This document shows positions 1-7,415 of a DNA stretch of 14,563 nt, in pieces. Source of the stretch: Pseudomonadota bacterium (lineage in GTDB: Bacteria > SAR324 > XYD2-FULL-50-16 > JAHJRI01); NCBI GenBank assembly GCA_022360105.1, contig JAKSDL010000114.1, forward strand, positions 1-14,563, given 5' to 3'. Made by a program: the position numbers and the translations under genes. The notes under the pieces were generated by a model that saw only the letters and a program-made list of their open reading frames with translations, ran no database searches and was not told where the DNA came from. Each line of letters begins with the position of its first letter. The first letter of the stretch is position 1.

Positions 1-24
1 AGCTTTCAAATAAATTATTTTTAT

Positions 25-48
25 AAAGCTTCAAAGCTTTGATTTTTT
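25..48 (+). terminator. Weak candidate terminator of an upstream gene
   Basis: The arms AAAGCT (25-30) and AGCTTT (35-40) can pair around a TCAA loop and are followed after GA by six T (43-48). The stem has only two G-C pairs, so it would be weak. No upstream coding sequence is visible in the first 24 bases, so its role in ending a gene outside the window is inference. Confidence 0.25.
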
Positions 49-106
49 GTATGCTTTTGGCATTCCCCTTAAATTTCAATCCTTATGAGAAATATTATTC
101 GACATC

Positions 107-130
107 AAATCTTACTTAATTGTAAGATTT
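107..130. promoter_or_regulatory. Perfect 9-bp inverted repeat, candidate operator
   Basis: AAATCTTAC (107-115) and GTAAGATTT (122-130) are exact inverted copies around a 6-base spacer. The right arm ends two bases before the TTGACA -35 hexamer of the promoter that reads into the ribbon-helix-helix-like gene at 181. Such regulators bind as dimers to inverted or direct repeats and often repress their own promoter. The position therefore fits an autoregulatory operator. The symmetry is directly visible; the function is inferred. Confidence 0.5.
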
Positions 131-132
131 AC

Positions 133-163
133 TTGACATTACAAGCAGTCCATTGCATATTAT
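133..163 (+). promoter_or_regulatory. Sigma70-like promoter of the 181-689 gene pair
   Basis: A perfect -35 TTGACA (133-138) is followed, after 17 bases, by CATATT (156-161, 4 of 6 to consensus) or, after 19 bases, by TATTAT (158-163). Transcription would begin near 168-170, leaving a leader of only about a dozen bases before the ATG at 181. No Shine-Dalgarno is seen in that leader, so translation may be nearly leaderless. Confidence 0.5.
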
Positions 164-180
164 AGCAAATACTTTAAAGC

Positions 181-477
181 ATGCCTCAAAGCAATTTACA
201 AAGCATTGATGAAAGAAGTCGATCACTGCTGGAATTCCTTTTGGAACATGAGCAAGAGGTCAAACAGCTTTTTTCTAATCGGGATTTGCTTCAATCAGTT
301 ACGGATCCCTTTAATATAACCGTCGAGAAAAATGTTACCTTGACCAATCAAGTGGATGAAAAAATCTACATGGACTTCAAGGACTTTTGCAAAAATAAAC
401 GCTTGAAGGTCAAGGCGGCATTGATGCGGGCCATGTTGGATTTGATGAAGAATTATCAGGACTTTAACCAGGATTGA
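181..477 (+). CDS. Ribbon-helix-helix-like (CopG/ParG-type) DNA-binding protein, 98 aa
   Basis: The C-terminal half has the layout of a ribbon-helix-helix (MetJ/Arc/CopG fold) domain: a short beta strand VTLTNQV (52-58), a first helix from about D59 to F69, a turn around K71-R74 and a second helix from about K76 to Y92. The first 50 residues are acidic and helical and have no family I recognise; ParG-like partition proteins and some antitoxins also have N-terminal tails. The start is fixed by an in-frame TAA at 175-177. A promoter and an inverted repeat lie directly upstream, which suggests autoregulation. It could be a free-standing repressor, an antitoxin or a partition-type accessory protein; no ParA or recognised toxin gene is adjacent. 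The fold call rests on pattern alone, without a profile search. Confidence 0.7.
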   Translation: MPQSNLQSIDERSRSLLEFLLEHEQEVKQLFSNRDLLQSVTDPFNITVEKNVTLTNQVDEKIYMDFKDFCKNKRLKVKAALMRAMLDLMKNYQDFNQD

Positions 478-488
478 ATACTTGCCAC

Positions 489-689
489 ATGATTTATTTG
501 AAGAGAAGATCAATGGAAAGTGCCGAAGCTCGATTGCGTGAGATTCAACTCGCGCTTAAGTATTGTGATTTGGACTACAGGGAAATTCTGGAAGATTACA
601 GGGAACATCTAAAAGACCTGGAACGAGAAGCAGCTGGAAAAAACAGGGAGAAACCCTTTCCCAAGCAGATTAACAAACGGTCGGCTTAA
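489..689 (+). CDS. Small charged helical protein, hypothetical (58-71 aa)
   Basis: This short ORF follows the ribbon-helix-helix-like gene closely enough to share its transcript. The start is uncertain. A TTG at 474 overlaps the upstream TGA and gives 71 aa, the ATG at 489 gives 66 aa, and the ATG at 513, preceded by the purine-rich GAAGAGAAG, gives 58 aa. From 513 on the product is a charged, probably helical peptide (ESAEARLREIQLALK, then an acidic YREILEDYREHLKDLE stretch) with a basic tail ending INKRSA. I recognise no family. Its place directly after a DNA-binding gene allows a toxin/antitoxin or accessory-factor reading, but nothing in the sequence proves this. Confidence 0.4.
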   Translation: MIYLKRRSMESAEARLREIQLALKYCDLDYREILEDYREHLKDLEREAAGKNREKPFPKQINKRSA

Positions 690-793
690 GATTAGAAAGA
701 GATTTGTAGCTTTTTTTCTTGGAAGATCACCCACATCCATCGTTAAATTTCGATTAAAATTCATTTCTAAACGCCCAGGTAGTATTTCCCGTG

Positions 794-837
794 GATTAAA
801 TGTAGAGTAGAGATTTTTAGCCTTTAGCCATTTAATC
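794..837. repeat. 9-bp inverted repeat upstream of murB
   Basis: GATTAAATG (794-802) and CATTTAATC (829-837) are exact inverted copies, 26 bases apart, and end 22 bases before the murB start. It could be a regulatory site or the base of a leader hairpin. The rest of the 690-859 gap holds AT-rich sequence with no convincing promoter or terminator. Confidence 0.35.
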
Positions 838-859
838 GATACAAGCACACCTATTTGAC

Positions 860-1798
860 ATGCTACTGAAGGATATCAGCTATTATAAAACTGGTGGTAC
901 CGCTGATAACATTTTTGCCCCGGCTGATATAGATGAGCTCTCCCGTGAATTGAAAGCTATTCGCGAAAACAACGTACCTTGTTTTATCCTGGGAGCAGGG
1001 AGCAATTCTCTTGTGATGGATGATCATTGGCCGGGAACGGTTCTTTTGTGTAACAATCTCAACGATATTGAAGTAAACAAAGAGATCGTAAGAGTCCAAG
1101 CCGGTGTAGAAAATACCCAGTTTGTAGAAGCCTGTCTCAATAATGAATTGGAAGGAGTCAGCTGGATGAATTATCTCCCGGGACAAATCGGCTCGACCGT
1201 GCGTATGAATGCTCGATGTTATGGCGGAGAAATCAGTCAGATCGTTGAATCGGTGACAGCTGTCAACAAATCCGGAAAAGTAAAGACCTACAGAGGTTCT
1301 GGTGTGTTTCATGGCTATAAGGACACCGTCTTCATGGAAAATGGTAACATTGTCGCAGAAGTGACCTTCAAGTTAAGCAAGGGCAATCCGGAAGACATTC
1401 AAAACCACATGGATTTTTGCAGAAGTGACAGGGAAAGCAAGCATCAATTTATGTATCCTTCCTGTGGTTGTGTTTTCAAAAATGACTATACCGTCGGGAT
1501 TCCCAGCGGCATGTTGTTGGAAGACGCCGGAGTCCGGCAATTAAGCAATGAAAGCGTGGAGATCAGCCCGTATCATGCCAATTTTGTGTTTAACAAAGGT
1601 GCAGCAGCTCGTGACATATTGAGTATATCGCTTGATATGAGAGATTTAGTCTACGAAAAATTTGGTGTCTGGCTGGAATTTGAAATGGAGTTGTTGGGAG
1701 TGGTTCCTGAAGACTTAAAACGAAGGGCTAGTGAAACAAAAACGCAGAAGTTCAGCCAAAAAGAACTGGAACCCCTGAGACAGAAGTTCCAGGGTTAA
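860..1798 (+). CDS. murB: UDP-N-acetylenolpyruvoylglucosamine reductase (MurB), divergent
   Basis: MurB reduces UDP-GlcNAc-enolpyruvate to UDP-MurNAc with NADPH and FAD in the cytoplasm, the second committed step of peptidoglycan synthesis. The 312-aa product has the MurB order: an N-terminal KTGG (10-13), the FAD-binding GAGSNSLV (45-52), PGQIGSTVRMNARCYGG (107-123) where the family usually has PGxxGGAxxxNAGAYG, YKD (153-155), GCVFKN (203-208) and LEFEMELLG (272-280). The proton donor, Ser in E. coli MurB, is Cys204 here, a change also seen in other MurBs. Glu275 fits the conserved C-terminal Glu. The Arg of the family YRDS motif is Lys154. The ATG at 860 is the only start after an in-frame TAA (833-835) and has no clear Shine-Dalgarno. 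The gene converges on the CHAT gene, and its last bases contain that gene's probable terminator. Membership is secure; strict MurB activity is slightly less so because of the altered motifs. Confidence 0.9.
   Translation: MLLKDISYYKTGGTADNIFAPADIDELSRELKAIRENNVPCFILGAGSNSLVMDDHWPGTVLLCNNLNDIEVNKEIVRVQAGVENTQFVEACLNNELEGVSWMNYLPGQIGSTVRMNARCYGGEISQIVESVTAVNKSGKVKTYRGSGVFHGYKDTVFMENGNIVAEVTFKLSKGNPEDIQNHMDFCRSDRESKHQFMYPSCGCVFKNDYTVGIPSGMLLEDAGVRQLSNESVEISPYHANFVFNKGAAARDILSISLDMRDLVYEKFGVWLEFEMELLGVVPEDLKRRASETKTQKFSQKELEPLRQKFQG
1758..1792 (-). terminator. Intrinsic terminator of the CHAT operon, inside murB
   Basis: Read on the minus strand, CTGGAAC (1792-1786) and GTTCCAG (1772-1766) pair perfectly around a 13-base loop and are followed at once by TTCTTTTT (1765-1758). 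The hairpin starts 8 bases after the CHAT stop codon and lies wholly within the last codons of the convergent murB gene. On the plus strand it is not followed by a T tract, so it should act on the CHAT transcript only. Confidence 0.6.
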
Positions 1799-1800
1799 TG

Positions 1801-4800
1801 TCACTGCTGCATGCCGTTCAGAACGAACGGTCCCCAATAAAACGGATCCTGAAAATCACCTGTTTTCTGTTGTTTAACGACAAATTCCAGTTTCGCCTGT
1901 CGAAGCGCTTCGATTTTCGGATATCCCTGCTTCAAATATTCATAGAAATTAATCATCAGTTCGCTTGTAGAATCGTCCGCCACTGTCCACAAAGAAACTA
2001 CAACAGATGCTGATCCGGCATAAAGAAATGACCGGGTCAACCCGACCATCCCTTCACCACTGACGATTTTTCCGAGTCCTGTCTCACACGCCGACAGGGT
2101 CACTAAATCCGCTTTGAGCCGCATATCCCAGATCTCGGACGATTTTAAAAATCCATCTTCTTTCTGTTCCCGAACCAGATTCAACACCACCCCGGAAAAC
2201 TCCGGGTTTTCTTCATCCAGTATACCGTGGGTTGCGAAGTGAATGTATTTGTAGCTTTCCGACAATTCCTTTGCTTTTTCCTCCAGGGCCCCCTGTTGAT
2301 AGAATACCTGGTTGCTGTTTGAAAATAGTGAAGAGATTTTGTTGACTTCAGTGGCTGTTGCATGAAGTCGTGATAACTCGTAAAAACCTTTTTGCTTGAA
2401 TACAGGATCAGCTTTAACAGTCTCATCCGCTTTGGCCAGGGAGAATTCCGGATCTCCAAAACCTAAAAAGGTATTGGAATCATCCGGTTTATCAGTGCGC
2501 TGTCTGAGATTGTCCATTGCAGCCCCTAAAACAGACGCAGACGGTGCATAATAGACGGAATAATCTTCTATCAGATACCGTTGATTGGCTGCCTGGTAAC
2601 CTTTGCTGCTGATATCCAGCTTGGTTATCAATGTTTCGAAAGGCAGATAATGGAGAGCTCCATCTGCAAGCATCAGAATTGATTTTATTTCCGGTTCGAT
2701 GTCAAAAGGTCTGATCAGGGTATCATAAAGCTTTAGACCGATTGCCAGATGCAATCTGCGATTGTCCACTTCTGCGTCTTCCTCGTCATCGTAAAATGAA
2801 AGCGGATCCTTCAAGGTAATGCGATATTTTTCAATCAGTTTTTTCAAGTCAGCTTTGGCCGGAAATTTAACCATCTTTAATTGTTTTTTGGAGATATACC
2901 AGCCGTAAGACGCTTCATTTCCTGAAAAATAAGAAATCACCGCGCTGGTGCGATCGATGATTCTAGCCCGCAGCAGATTTAAATCGTAGATTTTGGGGTA
3001 TTTGACATTGGCATAATTGGGATATTTCTCTTCCAGTTCCTTTTTTAAGTTGTTAAAGGCCAGCTGCAACTCTGTTTTTTTGAGGTTGAGCTGTTTGATT
3101 TTCTTTTGATCTTTCTCGCTTTCCGGTTTGTTGATTTCCGTGAACAAGGCCCCGTTTACGTTTACCAGCTGGGATTTCACCAGGTTTTCCCGGTCTCTGT
3201 ATGACTTGGGAAGCGCAATATTGGAAAAGGCAATTTGTTCCTGGAACTTATCGAGAAAAGATCGTGCTTTGGATTGCTCAGCAATAGGAAAAGCACCGGC
3301 AAAATACCTTTCGCTTCCTTCCATTTTGCCAATGTCGTATTGAATTTTGATCAACTGCTCAAAAACATCGATGTTTTCTGCCACCAGCAATTCCTGGGAT
3401 TGACCTCCCTTCAGTTGATGACGAATGATTTCCAGCAAATCGATCGATTTGGAAAGACTGTCCGCCGCTGCTTTGAGATAAGATGCTCGCCTTGTGTAAT
3501 CCTTGGCTGCCAGATCTCTTAACCAGAATCCCTTATTCAACAGGAGGTTTTTAACCAGGTTGGGAGAGGTGATTGTTTCCAGATCCGGATTGGGAAATTG
3601 TTGATTATCACCTCTCATATTCTCTGAGAGCAGTTTCAAGGCGTCCTGAATAGTATCCACCGCAATTTCCAGGTTCCCCTGTTCTTTTTCAATAAAAGCA
3701 ATATTGTTTAAAGTTTGCGCTTGATCGATGTTCAGTCCGAGTGATTGTTGAAGATCGTAGGATTGTCGCAGGGATGCCTTTGCTTCTTTTAATTTTCCCA
3801 ACTGAAACAAAGCAATCCCTTCATTGGAATAGGTTCGAGAGATATCCCGCCTAAGGTCATATTTTTCTGCTATATCCCTGCTTTTTGCCAGGTATTCGAT
3901 GGCTTTGTCATATTTTTTTAATGACATGTAGCTGGTGGCAATATTATTCATTGTCAGCGCCAGTTCTGCTTCAAATCCCAGGTCACTCTGTATTTGACCC
4001 GCCTTTAAATAGGAATTCAGCGCCTGCTCATATTTGCCTGTCTGTTGATACAACGCCCCCAGGTTGTTCACGACGGTAGCAGTAAACAGTTCGTTGTTGA
4101 GTGTTTGGTTGTATTCCAGTGCCTTGTTGAAATTCACTTCAGCAGAGTTGAAATCATCCATCCTCAGGAAAATGGACGCTTTGATATTGGTAGCTTCCAT
4201 TAACTGAGCCATACTGTTCTGCTTTTTGAATATTTCAATTGCCTGGTCTGTGGTCTGCAGCGCCTCTTTGTACTCTGTCAGATCGGCATTCAGACTGGCC
4301 AACCCTAAAAGAATCTCCCCCATGCTGTCTTCATTTTGCGGATCGGCCTTTAATCGATTGAGAATTTCGCCGGCAGCCCTGTAATCGGCCCCAACGATAT
4401 TAACGGAAGCCAGAGCCAGCTGGGATTGAAGAATGGATTGTCTCTCACCGGCACCTAAGAAAAATGTAATCGACTGTTCAAGGTCAAACCGGGCTTGCTC
4501 CAGCAACAGTTTTTTGTAATATGCCGTTCCTCTGCCGTAATAGACTGAACCAAGAAAAAACTGATCTTTAATTCCGGACGATAGTCTAACAGCCTGACCA
4601 TAGCTTTTGATCGCTTCATCCGTTTTTCCCAGTTTTTGCGATACCTCGGCTCTAAAATAAAGCAATCTCGCCATGTTTTTGCTATCTTTATCGATAATAA
4701 TATCAGCCAGATATATAGAGTCTTTCGCATCATTGATTTGTCCTGCAGCCAATTGAAACCTTGTCAGATTCAGGAAGGCTGATCCAAGTCGTTCCGTTTC

Positions 4801-7266
4801 TACATTCTGTTCCAAATAGGATATCAACTGTCGCTGGGCCTTAATGGCATCGTTGATTCTCTGGCCAAAAAACAGGGACTGGCTCAGCATCGAATAAGCC
4901 AATGCCTGGTCAACATTTTTAAGCTCATCCGGTTCCAGATTGTTGATGTTTTCAAAAACCTTAGAAGCATTGGGATAATCTCTCAGTCCAAAATATGCCA
5001 TTCCAAGATTCATCCGCACTTTGCCTTGCTTCGCATCCAGATTCAAGGTCAGATCCCGGGCTTCAGCGTATTTTTCCAGTTTTAAAAGAATATCTGATTT
5101 CAGAACAAAATTGGCGTGTCGTTGTTCTGTTGAAGGTGAATTCAAGGCTTTATCAATGGTCTCCAAGGCAGTGTTGAACTGCTTCAACCCAAGGTAGTTC
5201 TTTGCAAGTATTCTCAGAAGGATAACCTGGTTGTCTATATCATCCTCCGGCAATAGTGATGATATTAAGTTGGTTAGCCGGTTGGATTTTTCGAATTGTT
5301 CGATATTGTACAGATTGTTGGCACTTTTAACCAATTGGTTTAATTGTATTCTAAATCGTGAATTGGATTTGTGTTCCGCTGCAGCCTGGTAAGAGTCAAA
5401 TGCGTCCTCGATTTGGCCCAATTGCAAATGGAGATTTCCGATCTCGAGATTGGTGAAGATTAATTTCTCCTTCTCTCCGGTTTGTTCCTGGGTGGTTCTT
5501 AGCTCTTTGAGGCGAGCCAGCTTTTGAACAATATCACCTGATTCCAGTTTGTTTAAACGGGCCAGAATTTGTGATTCTACATTAATGTTTCTATGTCTTC
5601 TGGCCGAGGCGAGTCCTTCCTTGTAGGCAGATATTGCTTGAGCCGTCCGGTTTTCTCTCTCATGCAATCTGGCTATATTCCATAACGTTTCTTCCAGCAA
5701 CTCGCTGTCTGATTCTTCATATTGCGTTTTTAAAAGACCGTACGCCGTCAACTGTGCTTTGGAATCCAGTTTCGAGTTAGCCACCAACAGCATTTTTTGA
5801 GCTATACTGATCTTGCGATCCTTTGTTTTGTCAAACGAATCCGGAGCATTGTTGTAAGCCTGTTGGTACAACTCAAAGGCTTTTTCGAATTCACCTGTCT
5901 TTTCTTTGACTTCAGCCCCCCAAATGTATGCCTGGTACAAGAACTTTTTGTTGTTTATGCCGGAATTCACATAACGCTCAAACAAATCAAAGGCATCCCC
6001 GTATCGGGCTCGATTCACATAGTATTCTTCCAGTTCCTGGTATCCGTTGAATCTATCCACCTGAAGGATAAACGTGGATGTAGAAAAAATCTTTTCTGTC
6101 AGTAGGGAAATATACTCATCATCCAGCGAGAGACGTTGCGTAACCCGTATCAGGTTTTCCAGAATCACCGGACCTTCAGGTGATAGCATAATGAATTCCT
6201 GGTTCAGAATCTCTTTATGAAAAATATAAGCGTTGTTCCAATCTTCATTGATAATCGTTAGATTTGCCAATCTGGAAAGGGCTTTTGCTTTATCATGATA
6301 ATCTTTGTGCTTGTAAATGCTGGTCAGCACAATCTGTTCTTCAATTAACTGGCCATTGGCTTTGAAATAATTATAGAGCCTGGTAAGGATATTTAAATTC
6401 GGAATTTGGTCTCGCATCTCCATTGCCTGATAATATCCCCAATAAACATCATTGGCTTCATCCAGATTGTCAATGGAAGAAGCATATCTCAGGTACAATT
6501 GACTCAAGTCCTGCCATTGCTCACCGGCAATATAAACCTCCGCCAACAAATCCACGGTTTTTCTGGTGTCGGGGTGTTTGGTTTTTAATCCAAAATCGAT
6601 CCATTTGTTCAGAACCCTGATCTTCTCATCTTCTGCATCAAACGAATTCGCCAAGGTATACCAGGAAGCATAATATTTATGGGTCTGTCCGCTTTTGGAT
6701 CTCTCGGAATAATGAATCAGAATCTCGTAATTTTCGGCAGCCTGGGCGTAATCGATGGTGTAGCGGACCCCCAGGGCATATTTTGAAAAGTAATTTTCAG
6801 CCTCTTTGTAATTGTACATTCTGGCGTAGAATTTACTGATGTATTGCAACAGAATATTGCGTTCGGTAAGGCTGTCTTCAGGCGTCGCTTTCAGCACATC
6901 AAATAATACTTTTGCTGCAGGGGCATTGATATTGATCTCGAAATAAAGGTTTGCCAGGTCTATGGCATTGGCATAGCGCTGGGAATAAAACTCCGGCGAC
7001 AATCCCAACAACCGGTGTAAGATATTGCGGTGCTCAATCTTAAGTTTGGTGAACGAATTCCCATCCAACAGGTTGAGATTGGCCTTCAGCTCTTCCTGAT
7101 TAGCCAGAATCAAGCGCGCAATGAGTTCTCTTCGATTTTCATAGTCCGATGTGTTTTCAATCCGTTTAACCAGGGCATCCTGCTTGGTTGATACTCCTTG
7201 GGCTAAAGATTCAAAAGCCATCATTTGCAAGAGGATCAGAAAAACAATCAATCGTTTATTAAACAT
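1801..7266 (-). CDS. Exported giant TPR-CHAT caspase-like protease, 1,821 aa
   Basis: CHAT domains are caspase-fold (clan CD) Cys proteases with a His-Cys dyad. Here the CHAT domain spans about residues 1425-1821, with His1680 in HFATHG and Cys1727 in LSACETG, both intact, followed by the family's GEGMVGL and FLYAGSASVV. Residues about 25-1280 are a long array of TPR-like helical repeats (for example GALYQQTGKYEQALNSY and ATSYMSLKKYDKAIEYL). A helical connector with AEQSKARSFLDKF, common before CHAT domains, and a charged coiled-coil-like stretch come next. The N-terminus MFNKRLIVFLILLQMMAFESLAQ is a Sec signal peptide with likely cleavage after Ala22, so the protease should be periplasmic or secreted. 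I chose the ATG at 7266 because AAGG lies 5 bases upstream; a GTG at 7278 would add four residues. By reading the whole protein I find no Cys other than the catalytic one. It is the last gene of the minus-strand cassette, 149 bp after the lipoprotein gene. Substrate unknown. Confidence 0.95.
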   Translation of the reverse strand: MFNKRLIVFLILLQMMAFESLAQGVSTKQDALVKRIENTSDYENRRELIARLILANQEELKANLNLLDGNSFTKLKIEHRNILHRLLGLSPEFYSQRYANAIDLANLYFEININAPAAKVLFDVLKATPEDSLTERNILLQYISKFYARMYNYKEAENYFSKYALGVRYTIDYAQAAENYEILIHYSERSKSGQTHKYYASWYTLANSFDAEDEKIRVLNKWIDFGLKTKHPDTRKTVDLLAEVYIAGEQWQDLSQLYLRYASSIDNLDEANDVYWGYYQAMEMRDQIPNLNILTRLYNYFKANGQLIEEQIVLTSIYKHKDYHDKAKALSRLANLTIINEDWNNAYIFHKEILNQEFIMLSPEGPVILENLIRVTQRLSLDDEYISLLTEKIFSTSTFILQVDRFNGYQELEEYYVNRARYGDAFDLFERYVNSGINNKKFLYQAYIWGAEVKEKTGEFEKAFELYQQAYNNAPDSFDKTKDRKISIAQKMLLVANSKLDSKAQLTAYGLLKTQYEESDSELLEETLWNIARLHERENRTAQAISAYKEGLASARRHRNINVESQILARLNKLESGDIVQKLARLKELRTTQEQTGEKEKLIFTNLEIGNLHLQLGQIEDAFDSYQAAAEHKSNSRFRIQLNQLVKSANNLYNIEQFEKSNRLTNLISSLLPEDDIDNQVILLRILAKNYLGLKQFNTALETIDKALNSPSTEQRHANFVLKSDILLKLEKYAEARDLTLNLDAKQGKVRMNLGMAYFGLRDYPNASKVFENINNLEPDELKNVDQALAYSMLSQSLFFGQRINDAIKAQRQLISYLEQNVETERLGSAFLNLTRFQLAAGQINDAKDSIYLADIIIDKDSKNMARLLYFRAEVSQKLGKTDEAIKSYGQAVRLSSGIKDQFFLGSVYYGRGTAYYKKLLLEQARFDLEQSITFFLGAGERQSILQSQLALASVNIVGADYRAAGEILNRLKADPQNEDSMGEILLGLASLNADLTEYKEALQTTDQAIEIFKKQNSMAQLMEATNIKASIFLRMDDFNSAEVNFNKALEYNQTLNNELFTATVVNNLGALYQQTGKYEQALNSYLKAGQIQSDLGFEAELALTMNNIATSYMSLKKYDKAIEYLAKSRDIAEKYDLRRDISRTYSNEGIALFQLGKLKEAKASLRQSYDLQQSLGLNIDQAQTLNNIAFIEKEQGNLEIAVDTIQDALKLLSENMRGDNQQFPNPDLETITSPNLVKNLLLNKGFWLRDLAAKDYTRRASYLKAAADSLSKSIDLLEIIRHQLKGGQSQELLVAENIDVFEQLIKIQYDIGKMEGSERYFAGAFPIAEQSKARSFLDKFQEQIAFSNIALPKSYRDRENLVKSQLVNVNGALFTEINKPESEKDQKKIKQLNLKKTELQLAFNNLKKELEEKYPNYANVKYPKIYDLNLLRARIIDRTSAVISYFSGNEASYGWYISKKQLKMVKFPAKADLKKLIEKYRITLKDPLSFYDDEEDAEVDNRRLHLAIGLKLYDTLIRPFDIEPEIKSILMLADGALHYLPFETLITKLDISSKGYQAANQRYLIEDYSVYYAPSASVLGAAMDNLRQRTDKPDDSNTFLGFGDPEFSLAKADETVKADPVFKQKGFYELSRLHATATEVNKISSLFSNSNQVFYQQGALEEKAKELSESYKYIHFATHGILDEENPEFSGVVLNLVREQKEDGFLKSSEIWDMRLKADLVTLSACETGLGKIVSGEGMVGLTRSFLYAGSASVVVSLWTVADDSTSELMINFYEYLKQGYPKIEALRQAKLEFVVKQQKTGDFQDPFYWGPFVLNGMQQ

Positions 7267-7415
7267 CTCAACCTTCACCTGGTTTTTAGGATTTTCTTAA
7301 AATGTGCCAGTTTCCTGGTCTATGCCATAACAAAGTTAGGTCACATGGCACGGTTGCTGTTTGATCAAAGAGAAGAATTTCCATGCTCTCATCCAATCTA
7401 ATGAGTTCTTTGCCG

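Noticed and set aside
609..848. Minus-strand ORF of 79 codons between the small ORF and murB
   Set aside because: It overlaps the small plus-strand ORF, has no Shine-Dalgarno or recognisable domain, and its composition looks like translated AT-rich intergenic sequence.
863..1312. Minus-strand ORF of 149 codons inside murB
   Set aside because: It is antisense to conserved MurB motifs and has no features of its own.
1798..2013. Plus-strand ORF starting at the murB stop (TAATG)
   Set aside because: It is antisense to the well-conserved CHAT C-terminus and has no domain; the ATG overlap with the stop appears to be chance.
1801..7266. Type III-E CRISPR (Craspase-like) TPR-CHAT protein
   Set aside because: No cas gene or CRISPR array is in the window, and the protein has a Sec signal peptide, which does not fit a cytoplasmic RNA-guided complex.
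7279..7415. Promoter or riboswitch between the lipoprotein and CHAT genes
   Set aside because: Only weak elements are present (TGCCAT/ATGGCA arms and a 4-bp CCAG-GAAA-CTGG hairpin); no promoter hexamers with proper spacing were found.
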